39,274 bases of DNA from Actinoplanes auranticolor. GTDB lineage: Bacteria > Actinomycetota > Actinomycetes > Mycobacteriales > Micromonosporaceae. The position numbers and the translations under genes were made by a program. The notes beneath the pieces were generated by a model, which made no database searches, was not told the origin of the DNA, and saw only the letters and a list, made by a program, of their open reading frames with translations. Shown here one piece after another: positions 1-10,676 of this stretch. The stretch is from positions 1 through 39,274 of the forward strand of contig NZ_BOQL01000070.1 in the NCBI RefSeq assembly GCF_018332655.1, given 5' to 3'. Position 1 is the stretch's first letter; each line of letters begins with the position of its first letter.

Positions 1-47
1 AGCCAAACGGACCCCGAGCCGGCGGCCAGAGCCAGAACGGAAGCGGG

Positions 48-926
48 TCAGGCGCCGACGCGGCGGAGCAGACCCTCCTGGACCGCGCTGGCGATGTGCC
101 GGCCGTCCTCGGTGAACATCCGGCCGCTGGCCAGTCCCCTGCTTCCGCTCGCCGACGGGCTCGTGCAGTCGTAGAGGAACCATTCGTCGGCGCGGAACGG
201 GCGATGCAGCCACAGCGCGTGGTCCAGGCTGGCGCCGATCACGCCGCCCGGGCCCCAGACCTCACCGTGCATCGACAGGACCGAGTCCAGCAGGGACAGG
301 TCCGACGCGTAGGTCAGGGCGCACGCGTGGATCAGCGGGTCGTCCGGCAGCTTGCCGTTGATGCGCATCCAGACGCGTTGCTCGTCGGCCGCGTCGCGGT
401 CGCCCGGCGGGACCCAGCCCGGGGTGCCCACGTAGCGGACGTCGATGGCCTGCTGGGCCGCCTTGAACGCGGCGGCGCGGTCCGGGTACACCGCGAGCCA
501 GTCCTGCATCGTGCGGGTGTCCTCGGGGCCCGGCACGCCCTCCGGCGGCGGCGTGTGGTGGTCCAGGCCCTGCTCTGTCACCTGGAACGACGCCGACATG
601 AAGAAGATCGTCCGGCCGTGCTGCTGGGCCGTGGAGCGGCGCACCGAGAAGGACCGTCCGTCGCGGATCGTCTCCACGCCGAACTCGATCGGGACCGTCG
701 GGTCACCCGGGCGCACGAAGTAGCCGTGCAGGGAGTGCACGCGGCGTTCCGGGTCCACCGTGCGGCCCGCCGCGACCAGGGCCTGGCCGGCGACCTGGCC
801 GCCGAAGACCCGCTGGGCGCCGACCTGCGGACTCTCGCCCCGGAACGTGGCCGCGTCCAGCTGCTTGAGGTCGAGGACCTCGAGCAGCTGGTCGACGGCG
901 GCCTGTCCCGTCAGCGGCATGCTCAC
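48..926 (-). CDS. tesB: acyl-CoA thioesterase II (TesB type)
   Basis: This 292-residue protein looks like a double-hotdog acyl-CoA thioesterase, which hydrolyses fatty acyl-CoA to free acid and CoA in the cytoplasm. What shows it: an N-terminal hotdog half with a VFGGQVAGQALVAAG stretch (about residues 40-54) followed by VHSLHGYFVRPGDP, and a C-terminal half with LTYASDLSLLDS and SLDHALWLHRPF, the usual TesB pattern. The length is normal for the family (about 285-300). I use the GTG at 926 because its GTGA overlaps the stop of pyruvate kinase, which suggests translational coupling. An ATG two codons downstream (920) is the alternative, and the Shine-Dalgarno is weak for both. The stop lies at 48, so the gene is complete. 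The family assignment is firm; the physiological substrate cannot be read from the sequence. Confidence 0.93.
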   Translation of the reverse strand: MSMPLTGQAAVDQLLEVLDLKQLDAATFRGESPQVGAQRVFGGQVAGQALVAAGRTVDPERRVHSLHGYFVRPGDPTVPIEFGVETIRDGRSFSVRRSTAQQHGRTIFFMSASFQVTEQGLDHHTPPPEGVPGPEDTRTMQDWLAVYPDRAAAFKAAQQAIDVRYVGTPGWVPPGDRDAADEQRVWMRINGKLPDDPLIHACALTYASDLSLLDSVLSMHGEVWGPGGVIGASLDHALWLHRPFRADEWFLYDCTSPSASGSRGLASGRMFTEDGRHIASAVQEGLLRRVGA

Positions 927-2371
927 TTGTTCTCGGTCACCGCGGCCGGGTCGACGAGCGAGCCGAGCTGGTGCACGCGCAGCGTGTTGGTCGAGCCGGG
1001 CGCGTTCGGCGGGCTGCCGGCCACCACGACGACGTACTCGCCGGGCTTGGCCAGGCCGAGGCCGAGCATGGCGTGGTCGACCTGGCGGAACATGTCGTCG
1101 GTGTGCTCGACGAAGTCCGTCAGGAACGTCTCGACGCCCCAGGACAGGGCCAGCTGGTCGCGGACCTCGGGGACCGGGGTGAAGGCCAACAGCGGAAGCT
1201 CGCAGTGCAGCCGGGAGAGGCGGCGGACGGTGTCGCCGGTCTGGGAGAACGCGACCAGGGCCTTGGCGCCGATGTTGCGGGCGATGCGGCTGGCGGCCAC
1301 GGTCAGCGCGCCGCTGTGGGTGCGCGGGTCGTGCTGCAGGACCGGCACGCCGAAGTCGCCGCTCTCCGTGGTGGTGACGATCTTCGCCATCGTGCTGACG
1401 GTGAGGACCGGGTACTTACCGACGGAGGTCTCGCCGGAGAGCATGACCGCGTCGGCGCCGTCGAGGACCGCGTTGGCGACGTCGGAGGCCTCGGCGCGGG
1501 TCGGGCGGGAATTCTCGATCATCGAGTCGAGCATCTGGGTGGCGACGATGACCGGCTTGGCGTTCTCCCGGCAGAGCTGCACGGCCCGCTTCTGCACCAG
1601 GGGGACCTGGTCGAGCGGCAGCTCGACGCCGAGGTCACCGCGGGCGACCATGACGCCGTCGAAGGCCAGCACGATGGCCTCGAGGTGGGTGACCGCCTCG
1701 GGCTTCTCGACCTTGGCGATGACCGGCAGGGTGGTGCCCTCCTCGGCCATGATCTGGTGCACCAGCTTGATGTCCTCGGGCGAGCGCACGAACGACAGGG
1801 CGACCAGGTCGACGCCGAGGCTGAGCGCGAAGCGCAGGTCCTGCTCGTCCTTGTCACTCATGGCGGGGACGCTCACGGCGACGTTGGGCAGCGAGACGCC
1901 CTTGTTGTTGCTGACCGGGCCGCCCTCGGTGACCAGGCAGCGGATGTCGTTGCCCTCGACGGCGGAGACCTCGACGGCGACCTTGCCGTCGTCGATCAGC
2001 AGCCGGTCGCCGACCTTGACCTCCTGCGGCAGCTTGGAGTAGGTGCAGCTGACCCGGTCGGGAGTGCCGAGGATGTCGTCACTGGTGATGGTGACGGTGT
2101 CGCCGTTGGCCCAGACGTGCGGCCCGTTGGCGAACTTACCCAGCCGGATCTTGGGGCCCTGCAGGTCGGCCAGGACGGCGACGGCACGGCCGGTCTCCCG
2201 GGCGGCGTTGCGGACCATGTCGTAGATCTGGCGGTGGTCCTCGTGGCTGCCGTGGCTGAAGTTCAGCCGGGCCACGTCCATGCCGGCCTCGACCAGTCCG
2301 AGCATGCGCTCGGGGGAGGCGGTGGCAGGACCCATGGTGCAGACGATCTTTGCGCGGCGTGTCACAGCCAT
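923..2371 (-). CDS. pyk: pyruvate kinase
   Basis: Pyruvate kinase converts phosphoenolpyruvate and ADP to pyruvate and ATP at the end of glycolysis. The 482-residue length is typical. Family motifs are clear: RAKIVCTMGPA at the N terminus, RLNFSHGSHEDH, the active-site block around VIAKVEKPEAV and VMVARGDLGVELP, then KPVIVATQMLDSMI and LSGETSVGKYP, and a C-terminal allosteric domain ending near residue 480. The frame stays open upstream to 2566, but homologous sequence begins at MAVTRRAKIV, so I place the start at the ATG at 2371, with GAGAGA about 10 bases upstream. The stop overlaps the start of the thioesterase by four bases, so the two are probably one transcript. Which allosteric effectors act on it is not visible. 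Confidence 0.96.
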   Translation of the reverse strand: MAVTRRAKIVCTMGPATASPERMLGLVEAGMDVARLNFSHGSHEDHRQIYDMVRNAARETGRAVAVLADLQGPKIRLGKFANGPHVWANGDTVTITSDDILGTPDRVSCTYSKLPQEVKVGDRLLIDDGKVAVEVSAVEGNDIRCLVTEGGPVSNNKGVSLPNVAVSVPAMSDKDEQDLRFALSLGVDLVALSFVRSPEDIKLVHQIMAEEGTTLPVIAKVEKPEAVTHLEAIVLAFDGVMVARGDLGVELPLDQVPLVQKRAVQLCRENAKPVIVATQMLDSMIENSRPTRAEASDVANAVLDGADAVMLSGETSVGKYPVLTVSTMAKIVTTTESGDFGVPVLQHDPRTHSGALTVAASRIARNIGAKALVAFSQTGDTVRRLSRLHCELPLLAFTPVPEVRDQLALSWGVETFLTDFVEHTDDMFRQVDHAMLGLGLAKPGEYVVVVAGSPPNAPGSTNTLRVHQLGSLVDPAAVTENK

Positions 2372-2718
2372 CAGGCTAGTCTCTCTTTCGGATCGGCCCG
2401 CTGGCCGACCCCCGTCATGGGGATGAACTGCAAGTAGCGACGCGCCGTGGAATTCCGGCCGGCGTCGGCGGGCTTCAGCGACCGCGATCAGCCTCAGCTT
2501 ATCGGTCGTCCCTGTGCGGTCGCGGGCAGACGGGGTACGCCGCGATCCGGCCGCGCGGATGACCATGAACCGTTCGACGGATCGTCACGTGTTGACAGCA
2601 ACGGGTTGTTCAGCAGGTGACGAAGCGGTAGAGACCACATCCATGCGACCGGCAGCACGGGGGTGCCCGGCAGCGCGGACAGGACGGGGCGGACCTTCGG
2701 GTCCGCCCCGTTCCCGGT
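2372..2718. other. intergenic region upstream of pyk
   Basis: This 347-base stretch lies between the start of pyk and the stop of the unrecognised gene at 2719, both on the minus strand. I see a perfect hairpin at 2684-2711 (listed separately) and presumably the pyk promoter and leader. A TAAGCT hexamer on the minus strand (2496-2501) fits a -10 element but has no convincing -35 partner. Open frames here lack coding character. Confidence 0.5.
2684..2711 (-). terminator. hairpin terminator after the gene at 2719-3303
   Basis: A perfect 12-base stem (ACGGGGCGGACC / GGTCCGCCCCGT) encloses a four-base loop. The loop reads CGAA in the minus-strand transcript and TTCG on the plus strand. It starts 7 bases beyond the stop of the minus-strand gene ending at 2719 and has no U-tract, as is common for actinomycete terminators. 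It separates that gene from pyk. Confidence 0.8.
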
Positions 2719-3303
2719 CTAGGTCAGTGCGGTGTCGACCGCTTCGCGGGTCGGGCCGGCGTGGGTGCGCGGGCACTGGGCCGTGAGGATCAAGGTCCGG
2801 TCCGATCCGTACGGGATCAGCCGGTGCGCCTGCCACCACGGCTCACCCTCGTGCTCGTAGGCCAGCTCGACGCTCTGCTCGTCGTGGCGCAGCAGGGTCT
2901 GACCGGGCGCGACCAGCGACCCGGGGTCGGCGCAGCGCTCCCGCGGCACCGGGCCCTGCGGGAAGATCAGAGCCTCGCCGGGCCCGTGCAGATAGAACGG
3001 GACCGGGTCACTCCCGTCGAGCGGCGCGGCCACGTGGAAGCCCACCGGCCAGCGCAGATCGACGACCGAGGTCTGGATCTCCCAGTGGTCGTGCGCGGGC
3101 CCGTCGGCGACGTCCACCGCCTCGTCGGGCTCGACCGGCTCGCCGGGCCGCACCACCGCCGTGACCGGGCCGTCCGGCAGATCCCGGACCACCCGGACCG
3201 CGTGCGGCTCGCCCGCGAGACGCTCGAAACGGTACGGCCAGTGCGGCATCAGCACCATGCCGTGCCCGGCGAGCCGGGCGAAGACGTGTCCCACGCAGCG
3301 CAC
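2719..3303 (-). CDS. conserved-looking hypothetical protein
   Basis: I do not recognise this 194-residue protein. It has strong GC3 bias throughout, no signal peptide, no membrane segment and no obvious catalytic motif. Visible features are a WPYRFERL block near the N terminus, a central DLRWPVGFHVAAPLDGSDP stretch, and a C-terminal LILTAQCPRTHAGPTREAVD segment. The aromatic-rich, beta-like character suggests a small cytoplasmic domain of unknown role. The start is uncertain: GTG at 3303 lies right beside the gltD terminator hairpin (3308-3344), leaving little room for a ribosome site, so the ATG at 3258 (MVLMPHWPYRF) is a serious alternative. It is flanked by hairpins on both sides and is therefore probably transcribed separately or only by read-through from gltBD. 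Confidence 0.7.
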   Translation of the reverse strand: MRCVGHVFARLAGHGMVLMPHWPYRFERLAGEPHAVRVVRDLPDGPVTAVVRPGEPVEPDEAVDVADGPAHDHWEIQTSVVDLRWPVGFHVAAPLDGSDPVPFYLHGPGEALIFPQGPVPRERCADPGSLVAPGQTLLRHDEQSVELAYEHEGEPWWQAHRLIPYGSDRTLILTAQCPRTHAGPTREAVDTALT

Positions 3304-3307
3304 CCTA

Positions 3308-3344
3308 GACGGTCACGGGGCAGCCGGACTGCCCCGTGACCGTC
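3308..3344 (-). terminator. strong hairpin terminator after gltD
   Basis: A perfect 16-base stem (GACGGTCACGGGGCAG at 3308-3323, its complement at 3329-3344) with a five-base loop starts 7 bases beyond the gltD stop on the minus strand. It is the strongest simple hairpin in this part of the window and probably ends the gltBD transcript. Confidence 0.88.
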
Positions 3345-3351
3345 CGGTGGA

Positions 3352-4819
<1,468 letters not shown>

Positions 4820-4827
<8 letters not shown>

Positions 4828-7800
4828 GGGTAACCCCCATAACCGCCTCGTCGATGTTGCGACCGGCGGCTTCGGCGGTCCTGATCAGTTCCATCACGCG
4901 CTTGTAGTCGCGCGGCACCACCGCGGTGAACTCGCTCACCGCGGCCGGCCAGTCGGCGAGCAGGCGCTGCGCCACGGCGGAGTCCGTCTCGGCGAAGTGC
5001 TTACGCACCAGGGTGTGCAGCTGCTCCTGCTCCTCGGCGTTGAGCGGGGTCAGGTCGACCAGCTCCGGGTTGACCCGGGCCGGGTCCAGCCGGTGCACGA
5101 ACGCGGTGCCGCCGCTCATGCCCGCGGCGAAGTTGCGCCCGACCGTGCCGAGCACCACGACGGTGCCGCCGGTCATGTACTCGCAGCCGTGGTCACCGAC
5201 GCCCTCGACGACCGCCGCCGCACCGGAGTTGCGGACCGCGAAGCGCTCACCCGCGCGGCCCCGCAGGAACACCTCGCCGCCGGTGGCGCCGTACAGGATG
5301 GTGTTGCCGGCGATGATGTTCTCCTCCGCGACGAACGGCGCGGTCTCGGCCGGGCGCACGATCACCCGGCCGCCGGAGAGGCCCTTGGCCACGTAGTCGT
5401 TGGTGTCGCCGATCAGCCGCAGGGTCACGCCGCGCGGCAGGAAAGCGCCGAACGACTGCCCGCCGGTGCCGCGCAGGGTGAACGCGATGGTGTCGTCGGG
5501 CAGGCCGTTACCGCCGTAGCGGCGGGCGACCTCGCCGCCGAGCATCGCGCCGACGCTGCGGTGGTCGTTGCGCACGGCCACCTCGGCGCGGACCGGGGTG
5601 CCCTCGGCCAGGGCCGGGGCGGCGAGCGCGATGAGCTCGTTGTCCAGCGCCTTCTCCAGCCCGTGGTCCTGGGCGACGACGCCGCGGCGGGCGGCGCCCT
5701 CCGGGAGCTCCGGCACGAACAGCACCGGGGCCAGGTCCAGGCCCTGGGCCTTCCAGTGCGACACGGCCGGGGCCACGTCGAGGACCTCGGCGTGCCCGAT
5801 CGCCTCGTCGATGCTGCGGAAGCCCAGCTGGGCCAGGTAGCCGCGGACCTCCTCGGCCAGGAACAGGAAGAAGTTCTCCACGAACTCGGGCTTGCCGGTG
5901 AACCGCTCGCGCAGCACCGGGTTCTGCGTGGCGATGCCGACCGGGCAGGTGTCCAGGTGGCAGACCCGCATCATGATGCAGCCCGAGACGATCAGCGGCG
6001 CGGTCGCGAAGCCGAACTCCTCGGCGCCCAGCAGCGCCGCGACGATCACGTCGCGGCCGGTCTTGAGCTGGCCGTCGACCTGCACGGTGACCCGGTCGCG
6101 CAGCTTGTTCAGCAGCAGCGTCTGCTGGGCCTCGGCCAGGCCGAGCTCCCACGGGGAGCCGGCGTGCTTGAGGGAGTTCAGCGGGGACGCGCCGGTGCCG
6201 CCGTCGTGGCCGGAGATCAGGATGACGTCGGCCTTGAGCTTGGCCACGCCGGCCGCGACGGTGCCGACCCCGATCTCGGAGACCAGCTTCACGTGTACGC
6301 GGGAAGCGGGGTTGACGTTCTTGAGGTCGTGGACGAGCTGCGCCAGGTCCTCGATGGAGTAGATGTCGTGGTGCGGCGGCGGCGAGATCAGCCCGACGCC
6401 CGGGGTGGCGTGCCGGGTCTTGGCGATCCACGGCCACACCTTGTTGCCGGGCAGCTGGCCGCCCTCGCCCGGCTTCGCGCCCTGCGCCATCTTGATCTGC
6501 AGGTCGTCGGCGTTGACCAGATATTCGGTGGTGACACCGAAACGGCCGGAGGCGATCTGCTTGACCGACGAGCGGCGCTCGGGGTCGTACAGGCGCTCGA
6601 CGTCCTCGCCGCCCTCACCGGTGTTGGACTTGCCACCGAGCCGGTTCATCGCGATCGCCAGGGTCTCGTGCGACTCCGCCGAGATGGAGCCGTAGCTCAT
6701 CGCGCCGGTGGCGAACCGCTTGACGATCTCGCTCGCCGGCTCGACCTCCTCCAGCGGAACAGCCTCACGGTCCTTGAACCGGAACAGCCCGCGCAGCGAG
6801 CCGGCCGCCTCGGCCAGGCCGTCGACCTTGGCCGTGTACTGCTTGAAGACGTCGTACTGCTTGCTGCGGGTGGCGTGCTGCAGCAGGAAGACGGTCTCCG
6901 GGTTGAACAGGTGGACCTCGCCCTCGCGGCGCCACTGGTACTCGCCGCCGACCTCGAGGCGGCGGTGGCTGCGCTCGGCCGGGTTCTTCGGGTACGCCTT
7001 CGCGTGCCGCGCCGCGACCTCCGCGTGGATCTCGGCCAGGCCGGCGCCGCCGATACGCCCGGAGGTGCCGGCGAAGTAGCGCTGCAGCACCTTGTTGTCC
7101 AGGCCGACGGCCTCGAACACCTGCGCGCCGCAGTACGAGGACACAGTGGAGATGCCCATCTTGGACATGATCTTCAGGACGCCCTTGCCGAGCGCCTTGA
7201 CGTAGTTGCCGACCGCCTTCTTCGACTCCATGCCCGCGAGCGGGCCGGTGGCGATGAGGTCGTCCACACTCTCGAACGCCAGATACGGGTTGACCGCCGC
7301 GGCGCCGTACCCGATCAGCACGGCCGCGTGGTGCACCTCCCGGCAGTCGCCGCTCTCCACGACGAGCGCCACCTGCGTGCGGGTCTGCTCCCGCACCAGG
7401 TGCTGGTGCACCGCGGCGGTGAGCAGCAGCGACGGGATCGGCGCCAGGTCGGCGTTGGAGTCGCGGTCGGACAGCACCAGGATGCGCACGCCGTCCTCGA
7501 TCGCCTCCGACACGTGCCGGCAGATCTGGGTCAGCCGCGCCTTGATGCCCGCCGCGCCGTCCCGCAGCGGGTACAGCCCCGAGACCCGGACCGCCTTGAA
7601 GCCCGGCAGGTCGCCGTCCTCGTCGATGGAGAGCAGCTTGGCCAGGTCGTCGTTGTCGATGACCGGGTACGGCAGCACGATCTGCCGGCAGCTCGCCGGG
7701 CCCGGGTTCAGCAGGTTGCCCTCCGGCCCGATGGTCGTGGCCAGGCTGGTCACCAGCTCCTCGCGGATGGCGTCCAGCGGCGGGTTGGTGACCTGGGCGA

Positions 7801-9436
7801 ACAGCTGGTGGAAGTAGTCGAACAGCAGCCGCGGGCGGGTCGACAGCGGCGAGATCGGCGTGTCGGTGCCCATCGAGCCCAGCGGCTCGGCCCCGGTCCG
7901 GGCCATCGGCGCGACCAGGATCTTCAGCTCCTCCTCGGAGTAGCCGAAGACCTGCTGGCGGCGCATGACCGAGTCGTGGGTGTAGATGACGTGCTCGCGG
8001 GCGGGCAGGTCACGCAGGTCGATCAGACCGGCGTGCAGCCACTCGTCGTAGGGCTCGGCGGCGGCCAGCTCGGCCTTGATCTCGTCGTCGTGCACGATCC
8101 GGCCGGCCTCGGTGTCGACCAGGAACATCCGGCCCGGCTGCAGCCGGCCCTTGGCCACCACCGTGGCCGGGTCGAGGTCGAGCACGCCCGCCTCGCTGCC
8201 GAGCACGACGAGCCCGTCGCTGGTGTGCCACCAGCGGCCCGGGCGCAGGCCGTTGCGGTCGAGCACGGCGCCGATGATGCTGCCGTCGGTGAACGCCACG
8301 CTGGCCGGGCCGTCCCACGGCTCCATGAGGCTGGCGTGGAAGCGGTAGAAGGCGCGCCGGGCCGGGTCCATGCCCGGGTCGTTCTCCCAGGCCTCCGGGA
8401 TCATCATCAGTACGGCGTGCGGCAGGCTGCGCCCGGACAGGTGCAGCAGCTCCAGCACCGCGTCGAAGTTCGCCGAGTCGGACGCCTCCGGCGTGCAGAT
8501 CGGGAACAGCCGCTTGATGTTGCCGGGCACGGTCGGCGAGGCGAGCAGCGCCTCGCGGGCGGCCATCCAGTTGCGGTTGCCGCGGATGGTGTTGATCTCA
8601 CCGTTGTGCGCGATGAAACGGTACGGGTGGGCGAGCGGCCACGACGGGAACGTGTTGGTGGAGAACCGCGAGTGCACCAGCGCGATGGCGCTGTCCACGC
8701 GCTCGTCGGTCAGATCCGGGAAGAACGCGGGCAGCTGGTCGGGCGTCAGCATGCCCTTGTAGGTGATGGTGCGCGCCGACAGCGACGGGAAGTACGCCGC
8801 GACGCCGCGCTGCGAGCTCTCCCGCTCGGCCTGCTTGCGGATGCAGAACGCGACGCGGTCCAGCTCGAGGCCGGACAGCGGCTCGCCGGCCGGGCCGGAC
8901 CTGCCACCGGTGAGCCGGTGCGCGGCGAGGAAGACCTGGCGGATCTGCGGCCGCGCGGCCTCGGCGGTCTCCCCCAGCCCGGACGGGTCCACGGGCACGT
9001 CGCGCCAGCCGAGGATGTCGCCTCCCTCGACGAGGGCGTACTTCTCGAAGACGGCGACGGAACGAGCGGCCTCGTCGGGGTCGTTGGGCAGGAAGACCAG
9101 ACCGGTCGCGTACGAGCCGGCCGGCGGGAGCTCGAAATCCACCACGTCACGCAGGTACGCGTCCGGGACCTGGATCATGATGCCGGCGCCGTCGCCGGTG
9201 TTGTACTCGGCGCCGCGGGCGCCACGGTGATCGAGCCGGATCAGCGCCGAGAGGCCCTTGGCGACCACGTCGTGGGAGCGCCGGCCGTACAGGTCGGCCA
9301 CGAAGGCCACACCGCACGCGTCATGCTCCTGAGCCGGGTCGTACAAGCCGCGGCTCTGGGCGTCGCTACGGGTTTCCGCCGCGGGTTGGTCTAGCCCCTG
9401 GGGGTGCGGAAGAGCCACCGGGCCTCCGATCGTCAC
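4820..9436 (-). CDS. gltB: glutamate synthase, large (alpha) subunit
   Basis: This 1538-residue protein is the large subunit of NADPH-glutamate synthase. The nucleophilic cysteine of the glutaminase domain is Cys41, in HDACGVAFVAD; it should become the N terminus after removal of a 40-residue propeptide. The central and FMN-binding synthase domains follow, with TGEGGED, the GQLPGNKVWP loop and SGHDGGTGASP. The 3Fe-4S cysteines lie in CIMMRVCHLDTCPVG, and the C-terminal beta-helix has repeated Gly motifs. The GTG start at 9436 is preceded by a weak GGAAA about seven bases away. It is followed directly by gltD. The upstream region (9437-9631) is shared with a divergent acetyltransferase gene and holds an inverted repeat. 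I saw no clear GlnR box. Confidence 0.97.
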
Positions 9437-9473
9437 TGGTGTTTCCGTTCAAGGTCGGGACGACGTCGGCCCT

Positions 9474-9542
9474 GCAAAAGTCTCTAGAGTCTACGTTAGT
9501 CGTCACCGATCTCCGCCAGGTGCGGATGGATCACACTTTTGC
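9474..9542. repeat. separated inverted repeat upstream of gltB
   Basis: GCAAAAGT (9474-9481) and its exact complement ACTTTTGC (9535-9542) are separated by 53 bases in the divergent region between gltB and the acetyltransferase. Between them is the palindrome CTCTAGAG (9482-9489). A and T are scarce here, so the match stands out. It could be a pair of operator half-sites, but eight bases is short and function is only a guess. Confidence 0.35.
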
Positions 9543-9619
9543 CCCACCGAAATGTCCTCGGTGACGGTCCGGAGGGCGGTATGTCACTGCCGGGCGAGAG
9601 GCGCCGGCGGCTCAACGGG

Positions 9620-9625
9620 TAGTCT
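9620..9625 (+). promoter_or_regulatory. -10 element for a leaderless GNAT transcript
   Basis: TAGTCT fits the actinobacterial TANNNT -10 consensus and ends six bases before the GTG at 9632, so transcription would begin at or next to the start codon. There is no Shine-Dalgarno in the gap. I see no good -35 element. Confidence 0.5.
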
Positions 9626-9631
9626 CGCGCG

Positions 9632-10504
9632 GTGGCGCTAGAGGATACCGACGTCTTCACCCGGCTGGAACGCTTCTACGATGCCGTACCCCGCGACGCC
9701 GCCGTCGCGGAGGAGATCGGCGGTTTCGTGCTCTTCGTCAACGACGGCACGGGCTGGCCCTACTACGCCCGCCCAAGCCTGGGCGGTGCCGGCACACCGT
9801 CCGCCGCTGATGTTACCGCCGTGCGGCAGCGGCAACGAGACCTCGGCGTGCCCGAGGCTTTCGAATGGGTACACGAGACGACCCCGGACCTGCTGGCCGT
9901 GGCCCGCTCGGCGGGCCTGGACGTGCTGCTCGCGCCGCTGATGGTGCTGGAGAGCGCCGCGCTGGTACCGGATCTGCCGCTGCCCGGCGCCACGATCCGC
10001 TTCCTGGACCCGGCCACCCCGGGCTTCGCCGCCGACATGAGCACGAGCCGCGCGGTGGGCCGGCTGGGCTTCGGCGCACCGGCCAACGCGACCACCGTGC
10101 AGACCGGCTCACTGGTGGTCGAGGTGGCCGGCCCGGCCCAACGCGACGCGGTGCCCCCGCTGACCGACGAAGCGATCGCCGAACTCGTCCGCCGCCACCT
10201 GTCCGGCCGCTTCCTCAGCGCGGTGGTGGAGTCCCCCACCGAGGGAATCATGGCGTGCGGCTCGATCCAGCGGGCGGGCGTCGTCGCGGAGGTCGTCGGC
10301 GTGGCGACTCTGCCGTCGGCCCGGCGCCGCGGCTACGCGTCCCAGCTGACGGCGAGCCTGGCCCGGCGCACGTTGATGGAGGGCAGCGAACTGGTGTTCC
10401 TGTCCGCGGGTGACGATGACGTGGCTCGGCTGTATTCGAAGGTCGGCTTCCGCCGCATCGGCACGGCGTGCATCGCCGAGCCGGCTGCGACGGCCGCGCT
10501 GTAA
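9632..10504 (+). CDS. GNAT-family N-acetyltransferase
   Basis: This 290-residue protein carries a C-terminal GNAT fold: VVGVATLPSARRRGYASQL (about residues 218-236) holds the acetyl-CoA pyrophosphate-binding R-R-R-G-Y-A motif, followed by the beta-bulge LVFLSAG and the helix LYSKVGFRRIG. The N-terminal 150 residues have no motif I know and may form a second, degenerate acetyltransferase-like half. The acceptor substrate is unknown. The GTG start at 9632 is supported by the -10 element TAGTCT just upstream (leaderless arrangement). It is divergent from gltB and convergent with the monooxygenase at 10677, and appears to be a single-gene transcript. Confidence 0.85.
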   Translation: MALEDTDVFTRLERFYDAVPRDAAVAEEIGGFVLFVNDGTGWPYYARPSLGGAGTPSAADVTAVRQRQRDLGVPEAFEWVHETTPDLLAVARSAGLDVLLAPLMVLESAALVPDLPLPGATIRFLDPATPGFAADMSTSRAVGRLGFGAPANATTVQTGSLVVEVAGPAQRDAVPPLTDEAIAELVRRHLSGRFLSAVVESPTEGIMACGSIQRAGVVAEVVGVATLPSARRRGYASQLTASLARRTLMEGSELVFLSAGDDDVARLYSKVGFRRIGTACIAEPAATAAL

Positions 10505-10676
10505 GCGGCGCGGGCCGGGCGTCACCGAAGGCTGCGCAGCACGCACCGGGGGGAGACCGGTTGCCTCGCAGGACTTCCAGCCCACACGGACGGGTGGCCC
10601 TCGCACGGAATGACAGCCGCTGAGCGGTGGATCTGAGCGCCCGGCGTCTTTTCCCGGCGGCTCGGGCCGGTGCGGG

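Noticed and set aside
96..2437. Long plus-strand frames opposite pyk and tesB
   Set aside because: Shadow frames of two well-recognised minus-strand genes.
2592..2597. Perfect TTGACA on the plus strand
   Set aside because: No -10 element at the right distance and no plus-strand gene downstream.
2600..2672. GGTAGAGACC stretch that recalls a tRNA D-arm
   Set aside because: No acceptor stem, anticodon arm or T-loop could be formed around it.
10505..10676. Search for a terminator between the acetyltransferase and monooxygenase genes
   Set aside because: Only five-base stems were found (for example ACCGG/CCGGT); nothing strong enough to report.
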